Shown piece by piece: positions 1 through 8,095 of a stretch of 64,000 nt of DNA. How positions within the stretch are numbered: position 1 is the stretch's first letter; every line of letters starts with the position of its first letter. The DNA is from CAIQPV01 sp964480365 (GTDB taxonomy: Bacteria; Pseudomonadota; Gammaproteobacteria; Burkholderiales; Gallionellaceae). The stretch covers positions 1 through 64,000 of the forward strand of contig CAYZPM010000014.1 in NCBI GenBank assembly GCA_964480365.1, in the 5' to 3' direction. The translations under genes were made by a program, and so were the position numbers. Below the pieces are notes generated by a model. The model saw only the letters and a program-made list of their open reading frames with translations, searched no databases and was not told the DNA's origin.

Positions 1-4
1 AATG

Positions 5-50
5 GGTGGCAGAATGTGCGTGGAATCGGTGGCAAAGTGCGTCTGGAATA
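5..50. repeat. Two imperfect 23-bp direct repeats, possible IS end
   Basis: Two adjacent 23-bp units (5-27 and 28-50), each starting GGTGGCA and ending TGGAAT plus one base, agree at 17 of 23 positions. Back-to-back imperfect direct repeats of about this length are typical of the multiple terminal repeats of IS21-family elements. Any transposase would lie outside the window, so the assignment is inference. The rest of 1-255 shows no convincing gene. Confidence 0.3.
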
Positions 51-255
51 CGCAGAAATGATTTTCTGGAGCATACGTGATTGCAAGACTCTCCATCGGC
101 GTTTGTCGTAGTGGGTGAAACGGATTGAATGCAACTTGTATAGACCTGACCCTGCGATTCTTTGATTACCACTTTGGGCACGCAGCCGATTAACTGCACC
201 TTCCGCATCGTGCATCAACCCAAAATGGTTAGCAAAACAATATTGCCAAATGCCT

Positions 256-3005
256 TCACTTAGCTCGCCAAACCCAACCGGGTAATGCTTCCAGCCGGGC
301 TTTGCGCTCCGGTGCCATGTTGTTTTTTGCTTTTCGTTGGTGGCTTACCCATTTACCGACGGGATATCCATCTGCCGTTTTGTAATTAGAAGCGAGCTTG
401 GTATGTCCCTCTTTATCTGCGAATTCTTTGAGATGGCGAAATCCTTCTTCCCATCTATCTGACAAAACATCCCAAGTCCAACCGGGCAATGCTTCCAACC
501 GCGCTTTGCGTTCCAGCGACAGGTTGTCTTTTGTTGCTCGCTGAACACTAGCCCACTGACCAAGGCGATATCCATCTACCATCTTATAATCGCCAGAAAC
601 CTTGGCATGTCCCTCCCGATCTGCGAATTCTTTGAGATAGCGAAATCCTTCTTCCCACTTATCTGAAAAAGCGTTCCAACTCCAACCGGGCAATGCTTCC
701 AGCCGTGCTTTGCGCTCCGGTGAAATACTGCCCTTTCCTCTTCGTTGAACACTAACCCAGACACCAGTTCGATATTCATCTTTTGTTTTGTAATTCGTCG
801 GAACCTTGGCATGCCCCTCTCGATCCGCGAATTCCTTAAGATAGCGGAATCCTTCTTCCCACATATCTGACAAAACATCCCAACTCCAACCGGGTAATGC
901 TTCCAGCCGTGCTTTGCACTCCAGTGATAGCTTGTCTTTTGCTTTTCGTTGACTTAGCACCCATCTGCCGACAACATATCCATCTGTTGTTTTGTAATCA
1001 TCAGGTACCTTAGCGTGCCCCTCTCGATCTGCGAATTCCTTGAGATAGCGAAATCCTTTTTTCCAGCTATCTGCATAAGCATCCCAACTCCAACCGGGCA
1101 ATGCTTCCAGCCGCGCTTTGCGCTCCGGTGACACGCTGCCTTCCGTATCTCGTTGAGTTTTGACCCAGATACCAACTCGATATCCATCTGCTGTTTTGTA
1201 ATCGCGAGGTACCTTGGTATGCCCCTCCCGATCCGCGAATTCCTTAAGGTAACGAAATTCTTTTTCCCAATTATCTGCATGAGCATCCCAACTCCATCCG
1301 GGCAAACCTTCCAGCCGCGCTTTTCGCTCCAGAGACATGCTGTCTTTTCTTTTTCGTTGGTCACTTACCCAGCTTCCGAGTCGATGTCCATCTATCGTTT
1401 TGTATAGCCCAGGAAGCAAACAATGCCCCTCTCGATTTGCAAATTCATTGAGATGGCGAAATCCTTACTCAGCACACCTCTTTCGTCTGCGTTCAGCGCT
1501 TTGAGTTGGTCGAGCTTGATCTTGCGTTTGTTGGCGCTCATGTTGCCGGAGACGAAGTCGGTGCGCAGGGTTCCGCCGGGGCGATGTTCGTCGCCGATCC
1601 ATGCCATGATGTTTTGGATTTCGGTGGTGAAGGCTTCGGCGCGATTGACGCGGCTGTGGAAGCTGATGATGCGTTTGAGATCGTAGTCTTTGATGGCTTT
1701 GAGCAGGCCGATCTGGGCGGCGAGCGATTCGCTGTCTGTTTCAATTCCCGTACCGGTGCTGACCAGTTCGCGGTTGGCTATCCACCCCGCGATGTTGGGA
1801 TCGTCCACGCCGATGATGACGATGCGGTAATCGGTGAGCAGTTTGCGTTCGATGGCTTTGCCGAACGGCAGGGCATACAGCACTTCGCCAAACAGGGCGG
1901 CGTTATCCATGCCGACGACTTCGACCCCGCGATCTTCGGCAGCTTTATGGACGCTGCTGGTGTAGGTGCGCGGGGTGGCGGTGGCGAATAAGCGCTTGGT
2001 GCCGCGTATCTGCGCATTGTCGAGGACGGCGGTGAAGTCGCTGCCGACCTTGCCCGCGCAACGGTGGGCTTCGTCCGCCACGACCAGATCAAACGCGGGA
2101 ATGGTCGGGTCGGCTTGGGCGGCGGCGATGACGGCGGAAGATTGGTAGGTGGAGAAAACCACGCGGTTGCCTGCGCCGCCGAGAAAGCGTTTTACTTCGT
2201 CGGCATCCGAGGTGACGGGAAAGGCCAGATCGGCCACGCTGTGGATGGCTTCGTCGTGTCCTTTGGTGCCGACGGTTTGATCCGAGCAGACGCACAGCAC
2301 TTCAAACGGGATGGCGGCGGCGAATGTCCATTCGCGCAATAATTGTGACAACAGTCCCAGGGACGGAACCAGCACCAGAGTCGTTTGCGCGCCCAAGTGC
2401 TCCTTGATCCACAGCGTGACGTAAGTTTTGCCGGTGCCGCAGGCCATGATGAGCTGGTCACGGTCGGCGCTTTGCAGGCCTTGCACCACGGCGGCTCTGG
2501 CTTCGTTCTGGTGATCGCGGGGTTCGGGACGGGGTTTGCGCTTGGCCTGCGGCAGTGATTCAAAGTTGGCTGGATAGTCCAGCGCGGATTTATCGAAATC
2601 GGACAGCAGAAACCGTATGACAGGTTTTTCCTGTGCATCGCAGACTTGCTTTGCATTCGCTCCGATGCGGTCGGTGGTGGCGATCAGCAATCGGTGCTGG
2701 ATGCTCGGCCTGTTCGATTCGCTGAGGAATTTATCTACATCGTGTTTGGTGATGTCGTAGTCTGGCGAATAGCATTTGGACTGCACCGCCCAGTTGTCGC
2801 CGTTCTTGTGCCGAAACACCAGATCAATGCCGCAGTCCGCACCCCAGCGTCCCGTCCACTCATCCCACAGCCACACCTGATCAACTTGCGTCGCCCATTC
2901 GGGATCGGTTTTCAGGAACCATTTGACGAAGTGCTCGAACTGCTTGCCCCGCTTGAGCGGATCGGGGTCGAGGCTGTTGTAGAAGTCGGAGAATTGAGCG
3001 GCCAT
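256..3005 (-). pseudogene. Mrr-like nuclease/DEAD helicase with HA repeats, broken by internal deletion
   Basis: The start is the ATG at 3005. An N-terminal restriction-endonuclease-like domain shows a PD-(D/E)xK pattern (D61, then Q75-S-K77). A superfamily 2 helicase core follows with Walker A ACGTGKT (K193), DEAH (311-314) and TATP (342-345). The core stops after the DERGVLS segment, just before motifs V and VI would be expected. The reading frame then runs out of frame into sequence that, one frame over (stop at 256-258), encodes six helicase-associated (HA) repeats of the GFRYLKEFADREGH type. The junction is near 1463-1468. The simplest reading is a frameshifting internal deletion that removed the second RecA lobe. 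Such nuclease-helicase-HA proteins are accessory and perhaps defence-related; that role is inference. The N-terminal part could still be made as a truncated 537-residue protein. Confidence 0.75.
262..1463 (-). repeat. Six tandem 204-bp units encoding HA domains
   Basis: The motif beginning GGGYAA (plus strand) recurs at 280, 484, 688, 892, 1096 and 1300, an exact 204-bp period with no indels. Each unit encodes 68 residues of a helicase-associated domain (W..GFRYLKEFADREGH..VP..YKT.DGY..G.WV..QR......ERKARLEALPGWSW, read on the minus strand). The units are highly similar in DNA, so recent amplification or gene conversion is likely. The period and coding content argue against any CRISPR-like structure. 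Confidence 0.85.
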
Positions 3006-3145
3006 TTAATTTACGGAATTGAGGATTGAGTAAATGTAACCCGCGCTTCGCTCCTCACTCCCGACGCCGCACTGTCTGCAACCACTCGATGACCTTCCCG
3101 GTAGCCCGCTCAACAGGGTTCGATTGTAATGAAACATTGAACAGC

Positions 3146-3442
3146 TTAAGCGTGTAACACCCGAATACGCGGTGCGATCTTCGGCAACAACTCCCGCGTC
3201 GCCATGCGCATGTCGTACTCCGATTGCAGATTGAGCCAGAAGCGCGGGTCCATCTGGAAATACACACCAAGGCGCAAGGCGGTATCTGCCGTGATCGGGC
3301 GACGGCCATTCACGATGTCGCTGATGCGGCTGGGCGGCACATCAATATCGGCAGCCACCTGGCGCGCCGTGATTTCCTTGGGCTTCATGAACTCTTCCAA
3401 CAAAATCTCGCCGGGGTGAATTTCTTCAAGCATTTTTGCCAT
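3146..3442 (-). CDS. higA: HigA-family addiction module antitoxin (orphan)
   Basis: A 98-residue protein with the HigA/VapI layout: an N-terminal HPGEILLEEF motif, then a Cro/CI-type helix-turn-helix (QVAADIDVPPSRISDIVNGRRPIT), then DTALRLGVYFQMDPRFWLNLQ. The start at 3442 is chosen because a G-rich Shine-Dalgarno stretch precedes it and family members begin just before the HPGE motif; an upstream ATG at 3478 in the same frame is less likely. HigA normally represses its own operon and neutralises the HigB mRNA interferase. HigB should lie just upstream, between 3443 and about 3750, but no such frame exists there, only a repeat pair and the mfd promoter region. It therefore looks like an orphan antitoxin or regulator. 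Confidence 0.85.
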   Translation of the reverse strand: MAKMLEEIHPGEILLEEFMKPKEITARQVAADIDVPPSRISDIVNGRRPITADTALRLGVYFQMDPRFWLNLQSEYDMRMATRELLPKIAPRIRVLHA

Positions 3443-3520
3443 GTTTGCCCCCCAAAACAGGATTGTTTGCGTACTCAACAGCTACACAGTTTCAATGATA
3501 ACTCCATTGCCCTATAACCC

Positions 3521-3642
3521 GTCATTCCCGCGAAGGCGGGAATCCAGATAATCGAATTATCCCTGCGTAGCAGGTCAACAAGATGTTTTGTCCGCTTCGC
3601 GGAATATTTGTCTCGCTGGATTCCCGCCTTCGTGGGAATGAC
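3521..3642. repeat. Inverted pair of dRS3-like palindromic repeats
   Basis: A 27-bp unit beginning GTCATTCCCGCG and ending GGGAATCCAG (3521-3547) recurs in inverted orientation at 3616-3642, separated by 68 bp. Each unit is itself an ATTCCC...GGGAAT palindrome of the dRS3 type known from Neisseria and other betaproteobacteria. It sits between orphan higA and mfd. Confidence 0.8.
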
Positions 3643-3717
3643 GGTGCCAATGAATTATTTTGGGTGAATATACCCGAACAAATCGCCTCGCGCCATGAGA
3701 TTGCCATCCGTTTCCCT

Positions 3718-3723
3718 TATAAT
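3718..3723 (+). promoter_or_regulatory. Possible mfd -10 box
   Basis: A consensus TATAAT lies 26 bp upstream of the mfd start codon. No good -35 is seen at 16-18 bp; TTGCCA at 3701-3706 is only 11 bp away, which is too close. Confidence 0.35.
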
Positions 3724-3749
3724 GAGCACCTTTGCTTCGGTTCAATTCC

Positions 3750-6700
3750 ATGCTGTTCGATTCTCCCCATTCCCGCCCGCGCTACACCCAACTGCACGGC
3801 TCTTCCGACGCGCTGGCCTTGGCGCAATACGCCGCAAAAAACTCTCCGCTGGTGGTAATTGCCGCCAATGCGCTGGAGGCGCAACGACTGGTGGAAGAAA
3901 TTCCATTCTTCGCACCTGGGCTGCGCGTCCATTTGCTGCCGGACTGGGAAACGCTGCCTTACGACCACTTCTCTCCGCATCAAGATTTGGTTTCTGAACG
4001 GCTTGCCACGCTGCATCACATCCGCAGCCAGTCTTTCGATGTGGTGGTGGTGCCGATCACCACCGCGCTGTACCCGCTGCCGCCGGTGGAATATCTGGCC
4101 TCCTTCACCTTTTTTCTCAAGCGCGGCGAGAAACTGGATATCAACAAGCTGCGCGAGCAGATGACTTTCGCCGGATACAACCATGTGCAGCAGGTGCTGA
4201 CGCCCGGCGAATATTGCGTGCGCGGGGGATTGATCGACCTGTTCCCGATGGGCAGCATCGTGCCCTACCGCATCGACTTGTTCGACGACGAGATCGAGAC
4301 CATTGCCACTTTCGACGTGGACACGCAGCGCACCCTGTACCCAGTGCCGGAAATCCGCCTGTTGCCTGCGCGCGAATTTCCGCTGGATGAAAAAGGACAA
4401 GCTCACTTCCGCCAGAGCTTCCGCGAACGCTTCGAGGGCGACCCCTCCAAGTCCAGCATCTACAAAGACGTGAGCAAAGGCATCGCACCCGCAGGGATCG
4501 AATACTACCTGCCGCTGTTTTTCGAGCGCACCGCCGTCCTGTTCGATTATCTGCCCAGCAATACCACGCTGTGCCTGCATCATGAAGTGGACGAAGCCAT
4601 CGCCGGTTTCGCCAAAGATGCGGTATCGCGCTACAACCTGCTGCGCGGTGATCCACGGCACCCCTTGCTGGAAACACATGAGTTATTTCTGGATGCGGAG
4701 CAGTTTTTCATACGGGTGAAGGATTTTGCGCGGATAGATATACTTCAAAACCGAACCCCTCCCAGCCTCCCCTTGTCAGGGGAAGAGTCTGGCTTCCCAC
4801 CTGACAAGGGGAGATTGAGGGTGGTTGCTTGCCCCACCGCCTCACTGCCTAACATAGCGGTCAATCGCCGCGCCGAAGTTCCAACGCAGGCGTTCCAGAA
4901 TTTCCTGCAAGCATACCCAGGCCGCGTGTTGCTACTCGCAGACAGTTTGGGGCGGCGCGAGATCATTTCCGGCTATCTGAACGAATATGGCCTCAAACCG
5001 GCGTTGTGCGACGACTATGCCGCATTCCTCGCCAGCAGCGAGAAATTCATGCTCGGTGTCGCCACCCTGCAAAACGGCTTCATTCTGCCCGATGAAACAA
5101 TCGCCCTTGTCACCGAGAGCGAACTGTATGCCGAGCAAGCGCGCAGCCGCGTCGCGCGCGCCGCGAAGAAGAGCAACGTGGAAGGTATGTTGCGCGACCT
5201 GTCCGAGCTCAAACCGGGCGACCCGGTGGTGCATGAGCAGCACGGCATCGCACGCTATCAAGGATTGATTAACCTCGACCTCGGCGAGGGCGAGAATGAA
5301 TTTCTGCTGCTGGAATATGCCGAGGGCGACAAGCTGTATGTGCCGGTGGCGCAACTGCACGTAATCAGTCGTTACAGCGGCGGCGCACCGGAAGATGCGT
5401 CCCTGCACAAGCTGGGCAGCGGATCATGGGACAAGGCCAAGCGCCGCGCCATGCAGCAGGTGCGCGACACCGCCGCCGAGTTGCTGAATCTCTACGCCCA
5501 GCGCGCGCTGCGCAAGGGTCATGCGTTCAAGTTCGCCTATCACGATTACGAAGCCTTCAGCGCCGGTTTCGGTTTCGAGGAGACACCCGACCAGGCCGCC
5601 GCTATCGAAGCGGTGATCCTCGACCTGCAATCAGGCAAGCCGATGGATCGACTGATCTGCGGCGACGTGGGCTTCGGCAAGACCGAAGTCGCACTCAGAG
5701 CCGCCTTCGTCGCGGTGATGGACGGCAAACAGGTGGCGGTGCTGGTGCCCACCACACTGCTGGCCGAACAGCACTTCCAGAACTTCTCCACCCGCTTCGC
5801 CGACTGGCCGGTAAGGATTGCCGAACTGTCGCGCTTCCGTTCCGCCAAGGAGCAGACTCAGGCCTTGAAAGACATGGAGGATGGCAAGCTCGATATCATC
5901 ATCGGTACGCACAAGCTGATCCAGAAGGGCGTGAAGTTCAACAACCTCGGCCTGCTCATCATCGACGAGGAACACCGCTTCGGCGTGCAGCAGAAGGAAC
6001 GCCTGAAAGCCTTGCGCGCCGAAGTGGACGTGCTGACGCTGACCGCCACGCCGATCCCGCGCACGCTGGCGATGTCGCTGGAAGGCCTGCGCGATTTCTC
6101 GGTGATCGCCACCGCGCCGCAGCGCAGGTTGTCGATTAAGACCTTCGTCAGCAACTACAGCCAGGGCGTAATCCGCGAAGCGGTGCTGCGCGAACTCAAG
6201 CGCGGCGGGCAGGTGTACTTCCTGCACAACGAGGTGGACACCATCACCAACGTGGCGGAGAAGCTGGAGACGCTGTTGCCGGAGGCGCGCATCCGCACGG
6301 CGCACGGACAGATGGGGGAGCGCGATCTGGAAAGCGTGATGCGCGATTTCTACCACCAGCGCTTCAACGTGCTGCTATGCACCACGATTATTGAAACGGG
6401 AATTGACGTTCCTACGGCCAATACCATCATCATGAACCGTGCCGACCGCTTCGGCCTCGCGCAGTTGCACCAGTTGCGTGGCCGTGTCGGACGTTCACAC
6501 CATCAGGCTTATGCCTATCTGCTGGTGGACAACAAGGAAGGACTCACCGCGCAGGCGAAGAAGCGACTGGAAGCCATTCAGGCGATGGAACAGCTCGGCA
6601 GCGGTTTCTACCTCGCCATGCACGACCTTGAAATTCGCGGAGCGGGCGAAGTGCTGGGCGAATCGCAGAGCGGCGAGATGCAGGAGATCGGTTTCAGTCT

Positions 6701-7208
6701 TTACACCGACATGCTCAACGCCGCCATCACCTCGCTAAGACTAGGCAAAGAGCCGGACATGGCGCACCCGCTGGGCGTCACCACCGAGATCAACCTGCAC
6801 ACCCCGGCCCTGCTGCCCGACGCCTATTGCGGAGATATCCATCAGCGGCTGGTGATCTACAAGCGCCTAGCCAACTGCAATACGACTGAAGACCTCGATG
6901 AGATGCACCAGGAATTGATCGACCGTTTCGGTCTGCTGCCCGATCCGGCGAAAGCCCTGCTCGACTGCCACCGCCTGCGCATCGCCGCCAAGCCGCTCGG
7001 CATCATCAAGGTGGACGCATCAAGCGAAGCGATTCAAATCCAGTTCGTGCCGAGTCCCCCGATAGACCCGATGAAAATCATCACCCTGATCCAGACCAAA
7101 CGCCACATCAAAATGGTGGGGCAGGACAAACTGCGAATTGAATTGAAGTACGGCGAATTGAACCAGCGGGTACTGGCGATTAAAAACTTTTTCAATGAAC
7201 TTGCATAA
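3750..7208 (+). CDS. mfd: Transcription-repair coupling factor Mfd
   Basis: A 1152-residue SF2 translocase that removes RNA polymerase stalled at lesions and recruits UvrA. In order: UvrB-like N-terminal module (about 1-330), an unusual repeat-derived segment (about 334-361), domain 3, the RNA-polymerase-interacting domain beginning near PGDPVVHEQHGIARYQGL, the translocase core with Walker A GDVGFGKTE (about 638-646) and DEEHRFG (about 738), and the C-terminal TRCF domain. The start is the ATG at 3750, where the protein aligns with the family; an in-frame TTG at 3732 is less likely. The frame is intact throughout, including the inserted repeat at 4751-4829, which falls at the expected boundary between the UvrB-like module and domain 3. 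serB follows after 36 bp and may be co-transcribed. Confidence 0.97.
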   Translation: MLFDSPHSRPRYTQLHGSSDALALAQYAAKNSPLVVIAANALEAQRLVEEIPFFAPGLRVHLLPDWETLPYDHFSPHQDLVSERLATLHHIRSQSFDVVVVPITTALYPLPPVEYLASFTFFLKRGEKLDINKLREQMTFAGYNHVQQVLTPGEYCVRGGLIDLFPMGSIVPYRIDLFDDEIETIATFDVDTQRTLYPVPEIRLLPAREFPLDEKGQAHFRQSFRERFEGDPSKSSIYKDVSKGIAPAGIEYYLPLFFERTAVLFDYLPSNTTLCLHHEVDEAIAGFAKDAVSRYNLLRGDPRHPLLETHELFLDAEQFFIRVKDFARIDILQNRTPPSLPLSGEESGFPPDKGRLRVVACPTASLPNIAVNRRAEVPTQAFQNFLQAYPGRVLLLADSLGRREIISGYLNEYGLKPALCDDYAAFLASSEKFMLGVATLQNGFILPDETIALVTESELYAEQARSRVARAAKKSNVEGMLRDLSELKPGDPVVHEQHGIARYQGLINLDLGEGENEFLLLEYAEGDKLYVPVAQLHVISRYSGGAPEDASLHKLGSGSWDKAKRRAMQQVRDTAAELLNLYAQRALRKGHAFKFAYHDYEAFSAGFGFEETPDQAAAIEAVILDLQSGKPMDRLICGDVGFGKTEVALRAAFVAVMDGKQVAVLVPTTLLAEQHFQNFSTRFADWPVRIAELSRFRSAKEQTQALKDMEDGKLDIIIGTHKLIQKGVKFNNLGLLIIDEEHRFGVQQKERLKALRAEVDVLTLTATPIPRTLAMSLEGLRDFSVIATAPQRRLSIKTFVSNYSQGVIREAVLRELKRGGQVYFLHNEVDTITNVAEKLETLLPEARIRTAHGQMGERDLESVMRDFYHQRFNVLLCTTIIETGIDVPTANTIIMNRADRFGLAQLHQLRGRVGRSHHQAYAYLLVDNKEGLTAQAKKRLEAIQAMEQLGSGFYLAMHDLEIRGAGEVLGESQSGEMQEIGFSLYTDMLNAAITSLRLGKEPDMAHPLGVTTEINLHTPALLPDAYCGDIHQRLVIYKRLANCNTTEDLDEMHQELIDRFGLLPDPAKALLDCHRLRIAAKPLGIIKVDASSEAIQIQFVPSPPIDPMKIITLIQTKRHIKMVGQDKLRIELKYGELNQRVLAIKNFFNELA
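4751..4829 (+). repeat. Palindromic repeat inserted in frame inside mfd
   Basis: Two inverted arms, CTCCCCTTGTCAGG at the left and CCTGACAAGGGGAG at the right, with matching C-rich and G-rich flanks, form a roughly 80-bp imperfect palindrome. It is translated as a proline- and glycine-rich stretch (PPSLPLSGEESG, then PPDKGRLR) that has no counterpart in Mfd as I know it. The frame is preserved. Confidence 0.75.
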
Positions 7209-7244
7209 ACAAAATTGCAACCACAACAAGATCCGACTAAGAGC

Positions 7245-8078
7245 ATGAACCTAATAATCCAAGCCGTCCACGACATTCCCGCCGCCCATCTTGATCGTAT
7301 CGCAGGTCTGGCAACCGCTACCCGCATCGAACAGATCGCCGCCCACGCCTACCGCCTGCGCGAGGCGAAGCCGCACGATGCTATCGCAACTTTTTGCCAC
7401 GATCACCAGCTTGATTACGGTTTCGTCCGGCCCAGCCAGCATCTGTCCGATTTCGGCCTGCTGGTGATAGACATGGATTCCACCCTGATCTCCATCGAGT
7501 GCATAGACGAGATCGCCGACATGTATCAGCTCAAGCCGCAAGTTGCGGCCATCACCGAATCCGCGATGCGTGGCGAGATCGACTTCGCCGAGAGCCTGCA
7601 CCGCCGCGTGGCTTTGCTGGAAGGGCAGGATGAAGGCGCGTTGCAACAAGTGTATGACGAACGCCTCAAGCTCAACCCCGGCGCGGAAGCCATGCTCGCC
7701 GCGTTGAAGCAGCACGGCATCAAGACGCTGTTGGTCTCCGGCGGCTTCGTGTTTTTCACCGAGCGGCTGAAGCAGCGCCTCGGTCTGGACTACGCCCACT
7801 CCAATACGCTGGAAATCGTCAACGGTAAACTCACGGGAAAAGTTTCAGGAAACATCCTCGACGCGCAAGGCAAGGCGGAATGGCTGGTGCAAACGCGCAA
7901 TGAGCTTGAGCTAACACCGGAGCAGGTCATCGCCGTGGGCGATGGCGCGAACGACCTCAAGATGATGGCACAGGCGGGTATCAGCATCGCCTACCACGCC
8001 AAGCCCGTGGTGCGCTCACAAGCCAGCTATGCGCTCAACTTCGTCGGACTGGATGGGCTGGTGAATCTGTTTGCCTGA
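7245..8078 (+). CDS. serB: Phosphoserine phosphatase SerB
   Basis: A 277-residue HAD-superfamily enzyme for the last step of serine synthesis. The nucleophile motif IDMDST (Asp76, Asp78) is followed by ECIDEIAD, the SGGFVFF segment with the motif II serine, and GDGANDLKM holding the metal-binding aspartates. The N-terminal 65 residues form the short regulatory or dimer region usual in SerB. The start at 7245 is preferred over an in-frame ATG at 7215 because the protein then begins MNLIIQAV, as expected. It lies just downstream of mfd and converges with the kinase gene on the other strand, with only 17 bp between the stop codons. Confidence 0.96.
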   Translation: MNLIIQAVHDIPAAHLDRIAGLATATRIEQIAAHAYRLREAKPHDAIATFCHDHQLDYGFVRPSQHLSDFGLLVIDMDSTLISIECIDEIADMYQLKPQVAAITESAMRGEIDFAESLHRRVALLEGQDEGALQQVYDERLKLNPGAEAMLAALKQHGIKTLLVSGGFVFFTERLKQRLGLDYAHSNTLEIVNGKLTGKVSGNILDAQGKAEWLVQTRNELELTPEQVIAVGDGANDLKMMAQAGISIAYHAKPVVRSQASYALNFVGLDGLVNLFA

Positions 8079-8095
8079 TGTTGGTCAGGTTATTT

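Noticed and set aside
280..1463. Regular repeats that could suggest a CRISPR array
   Set aside because: The 204-bp period, the protein coding and the lack of short repeats with unique spacers exclude it.
3055..3309. 84-codon minus-strand frame overlapping higA, considered as a HigB remnant
   Set aside because: It is mostly a shifted frame of higA, and HigB should be on the other side of higA. Its tail resembles nothing known.
3717..4679. Long minus-strand frame opposite mfd
   Set aside because: Shadow of the mfd codon pattern; no ribosome-binding site and no domain. The same applies to 5631-6356 and 4932-5408.
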